Below, piece after piece: positions 8,704-16,180 of a stretch of 64,000 bases of DNA (position 1 is the first letter of the stretch; each line of letters opens with the position of its first letter). This DNA comes from Streptomyces cupreus (lineage in GTDB: Bacteria > Actinomycetota > Actinomycetes > Streptomycetales > Streptomycetaceae). Location: positions 1-64,000 of the forward strand of contig NZ_JACMSF010000045.1 of assembly GCF_014257025.1 (NCBI RefSeq), given 5' to 3'. The position numbers and the translations under genes were made by a program. The notes under the pieces are model-generated. The model saw only the letters and a list, made by a program, of their open reading frames with translations, ran no database searches and was not told the DNA's origin.

Positions 8704-9979
8704 ACGCGGTGCGCAGTTCGTGAGCATGTTGGGGGCCCGAGTGGCCACCCTCGCGCTCGGCGTTGTCGTCAGTGCGCTCATTGCCCGGTCGCTTTCGCCC
8801 GAGGAGCGCGGGATGTACTACATAGCGGTCACGTTCGCCCTGACAGCCATAGCTCTGGGACACCTGTCCGTAGAGCAGGCGCAGACGGCGTTGTGGCCGG
8901 ATACGTCGAGACGAGCCGTGCTTACGGCCAACAGTGTTCCCCTGGGACTCTGCATCGGGGCCGCGGCCGCCTTGGCAGCCCTTGCCGTGGCCGGTGTGCT
9001 TCGGAACGTGGCCAACCTTCCTGATATGTGGATGGTGGCCATGGCCTGTGCGGGCGTGCCTTTGTCCATGGCTGTTCTCTATGCGAACAACATCGCGTTC
9101 CTGAGTGACCGGGCCCAGTTAGTTGCAGCGGTGATGCTGCTCGGCATGGGCTTCCAGTGCCTATCCCTCATTGTTCTCGGCGTGTCGGGACGACTCACCG
9201 CGTACTCGGTCGTGGTCATCTGGACCATCGCGGCTGGCGTATCGCTGATCGTTCTGATCGGCGGCAGAAACGCTCTCGTCGGCCGCCGCGCTGACCTCGC
9301 GTCGGCGCTGACCACCTGTGCCATGGGAGTTAGGTTCCACCCCGGTTCGGCCGCCGCGTACCTCTTGCAGCGATCGGATGTCTTCCTGCTCAACGCATTG
9401 GCCGGCCACCGTCAGGTCGGCATCTACTCGTTGGCCGTCACCCTGGCGGAAATGAGCCGTTTGGTGATCGACGTCGTCTGGCAGGTCACTTTGTCCCGGC
9501 AGCTCGACGAGAAGGATCGCGATGCTGCGGGTGACACGGTACGGATCATCCGGCTCATGGTGGTGCTGGCCATTGCCTCGGCACTGATCGCAATCGGTCT
9601 GACGTCGGTCCTGGTAGTGCCCGTCTACGGCCATGCCTATGCCACAGCGCATCAGCTTCTCGTGCTCCTGCTCCCCGGCATTCTGCTGGCGGGGGCGAGC
9701 CGGCCTGCAGCCACGTACCTCTTGGGCAGCCGCTCGTCGCGGATCATCGTGTATCCATCCGTGGCGGCACTGATCCTCAACATCGGACTCATTGTGGTGC
9801 TGATTCCTGTCTGGGGAGCAGCAGGGTGCGCCGTCGCAACCGGCGTCGCCTATGCGGCACTGGCGGTGTGCCAGGTCACGCTCTTCATTCGGGTGACTGG
9901 AATCTCGGGGCGGCTGTTGCTTCCCAGAGTTTCGGACTTCGCCGAGATCACGGGGCGGCTGAGGGCCGCTTCCCAATGA
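8696..9979 (+). CDS. Wzx-type oligosaccharide flippase (MOP superfamily)
   Basis: 427 residues, almost entirely hydrophobic, with about 12 predicted TM helices in the arrangement of polysaccharide-transport (RfbX/Wzx) members of the MOP superfamily. Typical pieces include an N-terminal LALGVVVSALIARSLSPEERGMYYIAVTF and SDVFLLNALAGHRQVGIYSLAVTLAEM. It would flip undecaprenyl-linked repeat units across the membrane for polymerisation. The GTG start overlaps the amidotransferase stop by 8 bases, so translation is coupled. Codon 142 (9119-9121) is TTA, a rare leucine codon that in Streptomyces is read by the bldA tRNA, so completion of this protein is probably developmentally timed. The gene ends just before an IS110 remnant. 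Confidence 0.85.
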   Translation: MAERGAQFVSMLGARVATLALGVVVSALIARSLSPEERGMYYIAVTFALTAIALGHLSVEQAQTALWPDTSRRAVLTANSVPLGLCIGAAAALAALAVAGVLRNVANLPDMWMVAMACAGVPLSMAVLYANNIAFLSDRAQLVAAVMLLGMGFQCLSLIVLGVSGRLTAYSVVVIWTIAAGVSLIVLIGGRNALVGRRADLASALTTCAMGVRFHPGSAAAYLLQRSDVFLLNALAGHRQVGIYSLAVTLAEMSRLVIDVVWQVTLSRQLDEKDRDAAGDTVRIIRLMVVLAIASALIAIGLTSVLVVPVYGHAYATAHQLLVLLLPGILLAGASRPAATYLLGSRSSRIIVYPSVAALILNIGLIVVLIPVWGAAGCAVATGVAYAALAVCQVTLFIRVTGISGRLLLPRVSDFAEITGRLRAASQ

Positions 9980-9984
9980 CGATG

Positions 9985-10430
9985 TCAAGCAGCACTGGTT
10001 GCGGGTGGTGTGACTTGGTAGCACCGTCGATCACGGATAAGGGCCCACAGGACGTTGACGCGTCGGCGGGCAAGGGCCAGCACGGCTTGGACGTGGCGCT
10101 TCCCCTCAGCGCGCTTGCGGTCGTAAAACTGGCGCGAGTTGGGGTCGCGCTGGACGCTCACGAGCGCAGAGGTGTAGAAGACCTCGATGGCGTGCTCGTC
10201 GTCCGGACGCAGGAGCGTCAGGTCCCGGCGCATCCGGGCCTGGTCGGCGATGACGGTGGCGTCCTTGGCATCGGTTTTCCCCATGCCCCGGTAGCCGGCC
10301 GAGGCACGGTTGACGGCCATGCCGGGGATATAGACGAGCTGCTGGCCGTGGTTGAGCGCGCGATGCGGTTCCGGACGACCTTGCCGGCGTGGTCCTGGTA
10401 CTCGCGGCTCCTAATCAGCGGTTAGGCCGT
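9985..10430 (-). pseudogene. IS110-type transposase remnant with internal deletion
   Basis: The minus strand reads GYRGMGKTDAKDATVIADQARMRRDL, the conserved block around the second acidic position of the IS110/IS117-type DEDD transposase. It is joined after only a few residues to the C-terminal block SVQRDPNSRQFYDRKRAEGKRHVQAVLALARRRVNVLWAL. In an intact enzyme about 200 residues separate these blocks, so a large internal deletion has occurred. N-terminal fragments (LNHGQQLVYIPG) continue to about 10430. The gene is dead and adjoins the 3' end of the flippase gene, where it may have removed further glycan genes. Confidence 0.75.
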
Positions 10431-10596
10431 CGTCAGACACCGGGCGGCCAGGTTGGGGGAGCCATCGAGGGCAACCCTACGAAAGCCATACCCGGTGTCT
10501 CCGGGCCTCCAGACCCTACAAGTGGTCTTGATCAACCCGATCGAGAAGGTAGGACCCTACGAATGGCTGGGGCAGGCCCAGGAAGAAGGTAGAGAC
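10431..10596. other. Intergenic stretch beside the IS110 remnant
   Basis: This covers the bases between the dead transposase and the stop of the GH109-like gene. I see no gene, convincing hairpin or promoter. It probably includes the end of the former insertion sequence, but the boundary cannot be placed by eye. Confidence 0.4.
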
Positions 10597-12006
10597 TCAT
10601 GATCGGTCTTCCTGCGGCTCCTCGGAGTCCACACCTGAGCGGTGGTTCATCCAGCGGCCGCGAGTGAAGTCCGGGATCGACTGCGGAACGCCCCCCTGCT
10701 TGAGGGAAGCGTTGCTGAGCGGCAGGGGGGAAGCCCAGGTGGCCGCGTCGTACACGTCGAAGTCGGGGGGCAGGCCAAGTCGCATACACTGCACTAGGCG
10801 CAGAAGCATGAGATAGTCCATACCATCGGAACTTCCTGGCGGATTCGGGTACTTCTTCCACAGCCAGTGGTCCCAGCGGTCGTACTTGGCAAAATCGCCC
10901 CAGACGCCATTCGCCATGTCGGGCTCGACATAGATCCGAGGCGGATAATCCTCGAAGACACCCTTCGTGCCGCCGAGGATGTTAACGCGACTGTAGGGAT
11001 GGGGATTGGAGACATCGTGCTCCAGTCGGATCAGTCTGCCCCTGGCGGTTTGTACCAGGCTGATCGTCATGTCACTCTCGATGTAGGTCTCCTTCCAGCT
11101 GGGGTCGCTGACCGGCACGTGCTCCTTGCGGTAAGCAGAGAGGCCCAGTGCGGCGGAACCGAGGGTCGTAATGCGCACGGCGCGATCGCCGCGGTTGATG
11201 TCCATGTAGTTGGCCACCGGCCCGAAGCCGTGAGTGGGGTACAGATTCCCTCGCATCCGAGTATGCCAACGGCGCCGCCAGCCACCCTCGTAGTGGTCGG
11301 AGAAGAGACCGTGGCGCAGATCGTGGATGTAGGCCCCCGCACCGTGCACCAGTTCACCGAACACGCCACCATGTGCCATGCGCAGCACGCGCATTTCAGT
11401 GCGGTCGTAGCAGCAGTTCTCCAACTGCATGCAGTGTTTCCGAGTGGTCTCCGACACATCCACCAGATCCCACAGTTGCCCGATCTCCACGGCGATCGGG
11501 CATTCAACACCGACATGCTTTCCGCTGAGCATGGCGGTCCTGGCCATCTCGAAGTGGGATTCCCAAGGTGTCGCCACATAGACGAAATCGAGGTCGTCCC
11601 GGCGACAGAGGTTGCGGAAGTCGTCTTCGCCCTTGGTGTAGACAGCAGGCGCCGGCCAGCCCGCCGATTCAACTTTCGCAGCAGCCTTGGCCACCTTGTC
11701 CTGCACTGGATCGCAGAGTGCCACGACACGCACCCCGGGGAGTGCGAGGAAAAGGTCGATCATGCCGCCACCGCGATGACCGAGACCGATGATCCCGATC
11801 CTGACAGTGCTGTGCCGCTCGAAGGGTACCCCGATCATCGTCGCTCCCTGAGGAGCGGGCGAGTCGACTACTGACGAATGAGCGGTTTCAGCATCCAGAC
11901 CCTGCAAGCCCATTCCAGCGGTCAAGAGACCCGCGGTACGCAGAATCGAGCGACGATTCACCGAAGGCTCCGTGTCGTCATGCCCCGGGGACGTGCCCTC
12001 GTTCAT
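10597..12006 (-). CDS. Tat-exported Gfo/Idh/MocA protein, GH109-like
   Basis: 469 residues. The N-terminus has a twin-arginine signal: VNRRSILRTAG at about 16-26, followed by a short hydrophobic run. The body is a Gfo/Idh/MocA fold with a dinucleotide-binding motif GIIGLGHRGGGM, then ALCDPVQDKVAKAA, ATPWESHFEMA and GKHVGVECPIAVEIGQLWDLV. These last features resemble GH109 enzymes (alpha-N-acetylgalactosaminidases that use a tightly bound NAD for redox-assisted hydrolysis). Tat export fits export of a folded, cofactor-loaded protein. It could trim or turn over an alpha-GalNAc-containing polymer made by this cluster; the substrate is inferred from context. The ATG at 12006 has GGAGAAG upstream. 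Confidence 0.75.
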   Translation of the reverse strand: MNEGTSPGHDDTEPSVNRRSILRTAGLLTAGMGLQGLDAETAHSSVVDSPAPQGATMIGVPFERHSTVRIGIIGLGHRGGGMIDLFLALPGVRVVALCDPVQDKVAKAAAKVESAGWPAPAVYTKGEDDFRNLCRRDDLDFVYVATPWESHFEMARTAMLSGKHVGVECPIAVEIGQLWDLVDVSETTRKHCMQLENCCYDRTEMRVLRMAHGGVFGELVHGAGAYIHDLRHGLFSDHYEGGWRRRWHTRMRGNLYPTHGFGPVANYMDINRGDRAVRITTLGSAALGLSAYRKEHVPVSDPSWKETYIESDMTISLVQTARGRLIRLEHDVSNPHPYSRVNILGGTKGVFEDYPPRIYVEPDMANGVWGDFAKYDRWDHWLWKKYPNPPGSSDGMDYLMLLRLVQCMRLGLPPDFDVYDAATWASPLPLSNASLKQGGVPQSIPDFTRGRWMNHRSGVDSEEPQEDRS

Positions 12007-12011
12007 CGCGC

Positions 12012-12259
12012 CTACTTCTCCAGTACTAGAGTGACGGACGCCGCGTGGCGGAGTGCGCAGAAGGCCAGCCAGTCAACGACGGGCCGTCGAGTACGGCGGT
12101 AAATGTCCAGGCTCCGGCGGCCCAGCTCAGCGGCGAGCTTCTGCTGCCGGTTCGAAAGCCTGAGTTCTGCGTGCTTCGCCTCGTCCACGAACTCCTGGAA
12201 ACATCTGTACGTGCTGCCAGGTGAAGATAGGTCGAGAGGTGTTCGGCGGTTTCTGCCAT
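12012..12259 (-). pseudogene. Possible small gene with a frameshift
   Basis: Between the methyltransferase and the GH109-like gene, an ATG at 12259 opens MAETAEHLSTYLHLAARTD. Around 12205 the protein-like character moves to another frame, reading FQEFVDEAKHAELRLSNRQQ and then RRSLDIYRRTRRPVVDWLAF, and ending at a TAG at 12012. The second frame has no stop from the methyltransferase end onwards. Joined, the pieces would make about 80 residues, partly basic and helical. The distance from ATG to TAG is 248 bases (3n+2), so the reading frame is broken or there is a sequence error. I do not recognise a family. It could also be chance. Confidence 0.3.
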
Positions 12260-12377
12260 GTCCCCAGTCCTGTTTTTCCCCACCCCGACCGCCGTCACAT
12301 GCCTGCCATTGCCGCGCGTTGCTCGTGTTAGGATCACGAAGAATTGAGGTGAAGGGTGAATGGTTCCTGCGGGTACG

Positions 12378-13208
12378 TCAGCTGCGCGCGAAAATGAACT
12401 CGTTGCAGCCGATCCCGCCCTTGCAGGTCTTCAGATGGCGCAGTTGGAACTCGCGCTCACGACAGAAGTCGAAGACCCGCTCGGGTGAGGCTACTTCGAA
12501 GGGATACCCGCCCACCCAGTCGACGAGGTCATGCTTGCGCGACATGCCCCGCGGGCATGGCTCGGTCCAGGGCGTGGACCCGGCTCCGCCCCCCATCAGA
12601 CCAGCCGCCACCCGCAACGGATACCGCCTGCCGAGATACAGCATGCTGCCGGCCAGCAGCAGGCGCCGCACGGCGGGCCCGGAGTCGTTGTACCGGCGTT
12701 TCACCGAGGTCCACATGCGGCTTTCCCCGCCCTGGTCGTTGTAGATCGACACATACAGAAGGCCATCCCGGGCGACGAGCCCGCATACCGCTTCCATAGC
12801 CTTCCACAGGGCACCCGTGTGGTGCAGAACCCCCCACGAGTAGACGATGTCGAACTGCCCGAGCCCCTGCACGAACCCGGCATCGAGGATGGAAGCGCAC
12901 TCGATGTCCCAGGCGCTACCCGGGGCGAAGTCATCCCGCAGCTTCCGGGTGGTTGCCACCGAGTCGGGGTCGAAGTCGAAGGACCGGACGCGTGCCCCGA
13001 GCCGCAGGGCTGCCAGGGAGAACAGACCGCTACCGCAGCCGACGTCGAGGAAGGTACGCCCGGTCAGGTCTGAGGTTCCCAGAGCGTTCTCCAAAGACGT
13101 CTGCGCACCGCGGACGCGCTCCTCGTCGATCAGGCGCCCGAACTTCTGCCAGTTCAGGCCGAACGCGAACCGGCGGCCCTGGCTGATCTCAGTCTGGCAA
13201 TCGAGCAC
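12378..13208 (-). CDS. Class I SAM-dependent methyltransferase
   Basis: 276 residues with the class I methyltransferase signature: motif I FLDVGCGSGLFSLAALRLGA, the acidic residue after strand 2 in RSFDFDPDS, and the post-II/III segment FDIVYSWGVLHHTG. Methyltransferases with the WGVLHHTG segment commonly act on sugars, lipids or small metabolites; here a sugar O-methyl group on the glycan is the natural guess. The GTG at 13208 is preceded by GAGGAGAG; upstream frames would prepend a proline/arginine-rich tail unlike the family. It follows a small membrane ORF by about 10 bases on the same strand. Confidence 0.75.
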   Translation of the reverse strand: MLDCQTEISQGRRFAFGLNWQKFGRLIDEERVRGAQTSLENALGTSDLTGRTFLDVGCGSGLFSLAALRLGARVRSFDFDPDSVATTRKLRDDFAPGSAWDIECASILDAGFVQGLGQFDIVYSWGVLHHTGALWKAMEAVCGLVARDGLLYVSIYNDQGGESRMWTSVKRRYNDSGPAVRRLLLAGSMLYLGRRYPLRVAAGLMGGGAGSTPWTEPCPRGMSRKHDLVDWVGGYPFEVASPERVFDFCREREFQLRHLKTCKGGIGCNEFIFARS

Positions 13209-13218
13209 TGTTCTCTCC

Positions 13219-13464
13219 TCAGTACATGCAAGGGGTGGGTTGATCGGTGCGGTCCGCATGCCGCGAGGTCTGTACGTCGTGCGGCTGAGAGGGAGTGGCC
13301 GGTACCCCGTCGGACACGGGGAGTAGGCCGGCTCCCGCCATCGGATGCGCGGGCGCGCAGGCAGCCCGGCGCGACAGACCCCGCCATATGAGGGCCGCCA
13401 ACAGCACCAGGGCCAGGACACCCGCCTCAGCGCCGAGCCACAGGAAGTCGTTGCGGGTGTTCAT
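13219..13464 (-). CDS. Small one-TM protein resembling an O-antigen ligase/polymerase fragment
   Basis: 81 residues. Residues 5-30 (NDFLWLGAEAGVLALVLLAALIWRG) form one TM helix and closely resemble the H-N-x-[FY]-L-x-x-x-A-E-x-G-[VL] segment of Wzy/WaaL-family O-antigen ligases. The rest is polar and low in complexity. Either it is a genuine small membrane protein or, more likely, what is left of a polymerase gene truncated by rearrangement. Its stop is about 10 bases before the methyltransferase start, so the two are probably co-transcribed. Confidence 0.45.
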   Translation of the reverse strand: MNTRNDFLWLGAEAGVLALVLLAALIWRGLSRRAACAPAHPMAGAGLLPVSDGVPATPSQPHDVQTSRHADRTDQPTPCMY

Positions 13465-13697
13465 GTAGAGGCCGACTGATCACTGAGTTCTCCATTCTCA
13501 TCGAGAGGATGAGAAACCCTCCCATACCTCCCCTCAGACGCATTGCGTCCCATTATGTCCAAGGGGGATGTCTCGAGACGCCCAACCTCGCCGGGTACTG
13601 ATCCGAATGGCCTACCCCGTGTTGCGGCTCGACGGCGCTGCCCAGACGCAGGCGTACCTCTGCCGTGACCGAACCGGTTGAGCGTCCACCGTGATGA
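13465..13697. other. Intergenic region, no gene seen
   Basis: This is the upstream side of the small membrane ORF and methyltransferase. No protein-like frame was found, and the frames through it have poor composition. It presumably holds the promoter for the minus-strand pair, but no convincing promoter hexamers were found by eye. Confidence 0.4.
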
Positions 13698-13740
13698 AGC
13701 GCCCCTAACTACGGCTCTTCCTCCCGCAGTTGGGGGCGCT
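13698..13740 (-). terminator. Stem-loop terminator after the WecA-like gene
   Basis: A 13-base arm at 13698-13710 pairs with 13728-13740 (arms AGCGCCCCTAACT and AGTTGGGGGCGCT, one G-U-type mismatch), with a 17-base loop. It lies 25 bases downstream of the minus-strand stop at 13765. Confidence 0.6.
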
Positions 13741-13764
13741 GCCGGTCCCGCGCGAACACCCGCC

Positions 13765-14853
13765 CTACCTGACCCGGACGGCCGAACGCTCGCCACCACT
13801 CGCCGTCCTGCCCGCAGGGAGTGCGGGAGATGTCGCCGGCCCCGGCATGGACGGAACCCTCAGCAACAATGCCACCGCGGCGACGCCGACCACGGCGGCT
13901 GCCGGGAGCAAAACGCCCGGCGGCAGGACGCCCTGTGCCAGGAGCAACCCGGAAAGACCGCCCAGTCCCGCGAACGCCCACAGAACGGTGACCGCCTGCT
14001 GCTCCGTCAGGCCCGTCCGCCGCAGCCGGTGGGATGCATGGTCCAGCCCTCCCTGCAGCAGCGGCCTCGACTCCCGGTAACGGGACAGCATGACGAGTGC
14101 GGTGTCCACGGTCGCCACCAACGTCGTGACGAGCAGCCCGGCAGGGGCTGTGAGACCCGCTGAGTCCTTATGGAGCACCACTGCCGCAGACGCCAGGGTG
14201 AAGCCGATGAAGAGGGACCCGGAGTCTCCCAGGAAGATCCGTGCCGGATGCCAGTTGTGCAGGAGGAAGCCCAGACAGGCACCGCAGAGAGCCACGAGGA
14301 CCAGTCCCAGCCCGGCCTGTCCGCTCGACCACGCGTTCCAGCACAGGAATCCACAGATGACGGCGCACACCGACGAGGCCGCTCCGTCCATGTTGTCCAG
14401 CAGGTTGAACGCGTTGGTGGTGAAGACGATCCACAGGACGGCGAAGGTGGCGTCGAATACGCCGCCGAAGATCGTCGGATGCCCGCCGACGAACACGACG
14501 AACGAAGCCGCCGCGGCCGCCACGCCCAACCGCAACGCCGGCGGCAGCGGGTGCAGGTCGTCGACGAGTCCCAGAACCGCCATGATCGCGGCACCCCCGA
14601 GCAGTACCGCGAGGCCTGGGTTCCCGAAACCGCTGGCGAACGCCGTGACGGCTCCGGTCGTGAGCGTGACGACGGCGACCGCGATCCCGCCGAGGTATGG
14701 AGTCGGACGAGCATGGCCCTTGCGGTCGTTGGGCCGGTCAGTGATGCCATGACTGAGGGCGAACCGCCGCAGCGGTTCCGTCAGCAGCACACCGAGCGAC
14801 AGGGCCACGCAACCGACTGCCACCGCCATCGACAACGGACTCAGGCCTGCCAC
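13765..14853 (-). CDS. WecA/MraY-like polyprenyl-phosphate sugar-1-P transferase
   Basis: 362 residues with about ten TM helices. It carries all the hallmark cytoplasmic motifs of the MraY/WecA family: VLGLVDDLHPL (catalytic DD), NAFNLLDNMDG, ARIFLGDSGSLFIGF, and the HxxxR-type DHASHRLRR loop that determines the UDP-sugar donor class. It would transfer a HexNAc-1-phosphate from a UDP-sugar to undecaprenyl phosphate, the first step of repeat-unit assembly. The C-terminal tail is low in complexity. The first 13 bases of the gene overlap the end of the epimerase gene, so the two are coupled. Mycobacterial and streptomycete WecA proteins initiating cell-wall arabinogalactan are similar, but the cluster location favours a dedicated exopolymer. 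Confidence 0.85.
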   Translation of the reverse strand: MAGLSPLSMAVAVGCVALSLGVLLTEPLRRFALSHGITDRPNDRKGHARPTPYLGGIAVAVVTLTTGAVTAFASGFGNPGLAVLLGGAAIMAVLGLVDDLHPLPPALRLGVAAAAASFVVFVGGHPTIFGGVFDATFAVLWIVFTTNAFNLLDNMDGAASSVCAVICGFLCWNAWSSGQAGLGLVLVALCGACLGFLLHNWHPARIFLGDSGSLFIGFTLASAAVVLHKDSAGLTAPAGLLVTTLVATVDTALVMLSRYRESRPLLQGGLDHASHRLRRTGLTEQQAVTVLWAFAGLGGLSGLLLAQGVLPPGVLLPAAAVVGVAAVALLLRVPSMPGPATSPALPAGRTASGGERSAVRVR

Positions 14854-15929
14854 GGGCCCGCCAGTGCAGTTCCGACGCTGCTCGCGGTGGCCGCAGTGGC
14901 CGCGGGGAGACTCTCTTCCCTGCCGCTCGGCAGACTCGTCGACGCCATGCGGCTAATCTCGCCGCGCGCGTCCGCGATGGCGTCGGTGAGCACGTCGGTC
15001 AGGTCGTGCCGGGGCTGCCACCCCGTCAGCGCGCGAAGTCTCGTGGTGTCGGGGACTCTTCGTTGCATGTCCTCGAAGCCCGCACCGTACGCCTCGGCAT
15101 ACGGCACGTATTCCACCGAGGAGGCGCTCCCCGCCTGGGCGATGACACGCTCGGCGAGCTCGCGGACGCTGATCTCCTCGGAGGAACCGACATTGAACGT
15201 CGCGCCTTCCGCCCCCGGATTCCCCAGCAGGAGCATCAGCGCCTCGACCGCGTCGGCGACATGGAGAAAACAGCGCCTTTGCCGACCAGTCGCGTGAACG
15301 GTGAGAGGCTCTCCGCGCACCGCCTGCCGGGCGAAGCGCGGAATGACCATCCCGTAGGACGGGCTCTGCCGAGGCCCCACGGTGTTGAAGAACCGGACGA
15401 TCGTCGCCCTCAAACCCCGTTCGCGGTGATAGAGCCCCGTGAGGATCTCGTCGACCGCCTTCGCCGTGCTGTACGACCAACGGACCACTGAAGGGCTGCC
15501 CAGGATTCGGTCGGAGGTTTCGCTGAGCGGTCCCGAAGAGTTCTTGCCGTAGATCTCCGAGGTGCTGGCCACCAGAACTCTGAGCGAGTAGCGCTGAGCC
15601 GACTCGAGTACCGTCTCCGTGCCTCTGATGTTCGTGATGAAAGATTTCAGAGGTTGCTCGACGATGAGTTTGACCCCGACGGCGGCGGCCAGATGGACTA
15701 CGGCGCCACACTCACGCGCCAACTCATCGACGAGGAGTTCGTCCAGAACGGAGCCCTGGACGAAACTGAAGCGCGAGTTCTCCTGCGCTCGGGCGAGGTT
15801 GGACATTCGCCCGGTCGCAAGGTTGTCGAGAACCACCACTTCCTTTCCTTCGGCCAACAGCGCGTCCACGAGGTGTGAGCCGATGAAGCCAGCTCCACCG
15901 GTGACCAGATATTTCGAACAACGATCCAT
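14841..15929 (-). CDS. NAD-dependent sugar-nucleotide epimerase/dehydratase (SDR)
   Basis: 362 residues. The N-terminal YLVTGGAGFIGSHLVDALL is a classic extended-SDR Rossmann motif. The active-site ASTSEIYG and YSTAK (Tyr-xxx-Lys) are present, with RFFNTVGPRQSPSYGMVIPRF in the sugar-binding region. This fits UDP-glucuronate or UDP-HexNAc 4-epimerases and related dehydratases. Its place between a UDP-sugar dehydrogenase and a WecA-like transferase makes an epimerase acting on a UDP-uronate attractive, though not provable here. The ATG at 15929 has GGAG nine bases upstream; a longer in-frame start at 16007 adds residues unlike the family. Confidence 0.8.
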   Translation of the reverse strand: MDRCSKYLVTGGAGFIGSHLVDALLAEGKEVVVLDNLATGRMSNLARAQENSRFSFVQGSVLDELLVDELARECGAVVHLAAAVGVKLIVEQPLKSFITNIRGTETVLESAQRYSLRVLVASTSEIYGKNSSGPLSETSDRILGSPSVVRWSYSTAKAVDEILTGLYHRERGLRATIVRFFNTVGPRQSPSYGMVIPRFARQAVRGEPLTVHATGRQRRCFLHVADAVEALMLLLGNPGAEGATFNVGSSEEISVRELAERVIAQAGSASSVEYVPYAEAYGAGFEDMQRRVPDTTRLRALTGWQPRHDLTDVLTDAIADARGEISRMASTSLPSGREESLPAATAATASSVGTALAGPWQA

Positions 15930-16180
15930 GCGGGCCACTCCGGTTCGGTGGGTGGATGTCGGACAACTCCCACGGAGCTCGATCGTCACGCCGAGCCCAA
16001 CATTCACCTATGGGAGAAGTAGCAGAAATTGAAACATCGGCGCGCCCACAAGTTACGTCGACCGGGCCGTCTCTTACTCGATTGGAGTGATTCGGAAAAA
16101 CATGACGTGGCAAGGGCAACACTGCGCACCGCATGTGCGTCAATTGGCCTGAGAACACTACTGCCCAGGAGGCCACGGTG
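15930..16180. other. Divergent promoter region of two glycan genes
   Basis: About 250 AT-richer bases separate the minus-strand epimerase and the plus-strand UDP-sugar dehydrogenase. It must contain promoters in both directions. I found no clear operator palindrome or coding frame. Confidence 0.4.
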
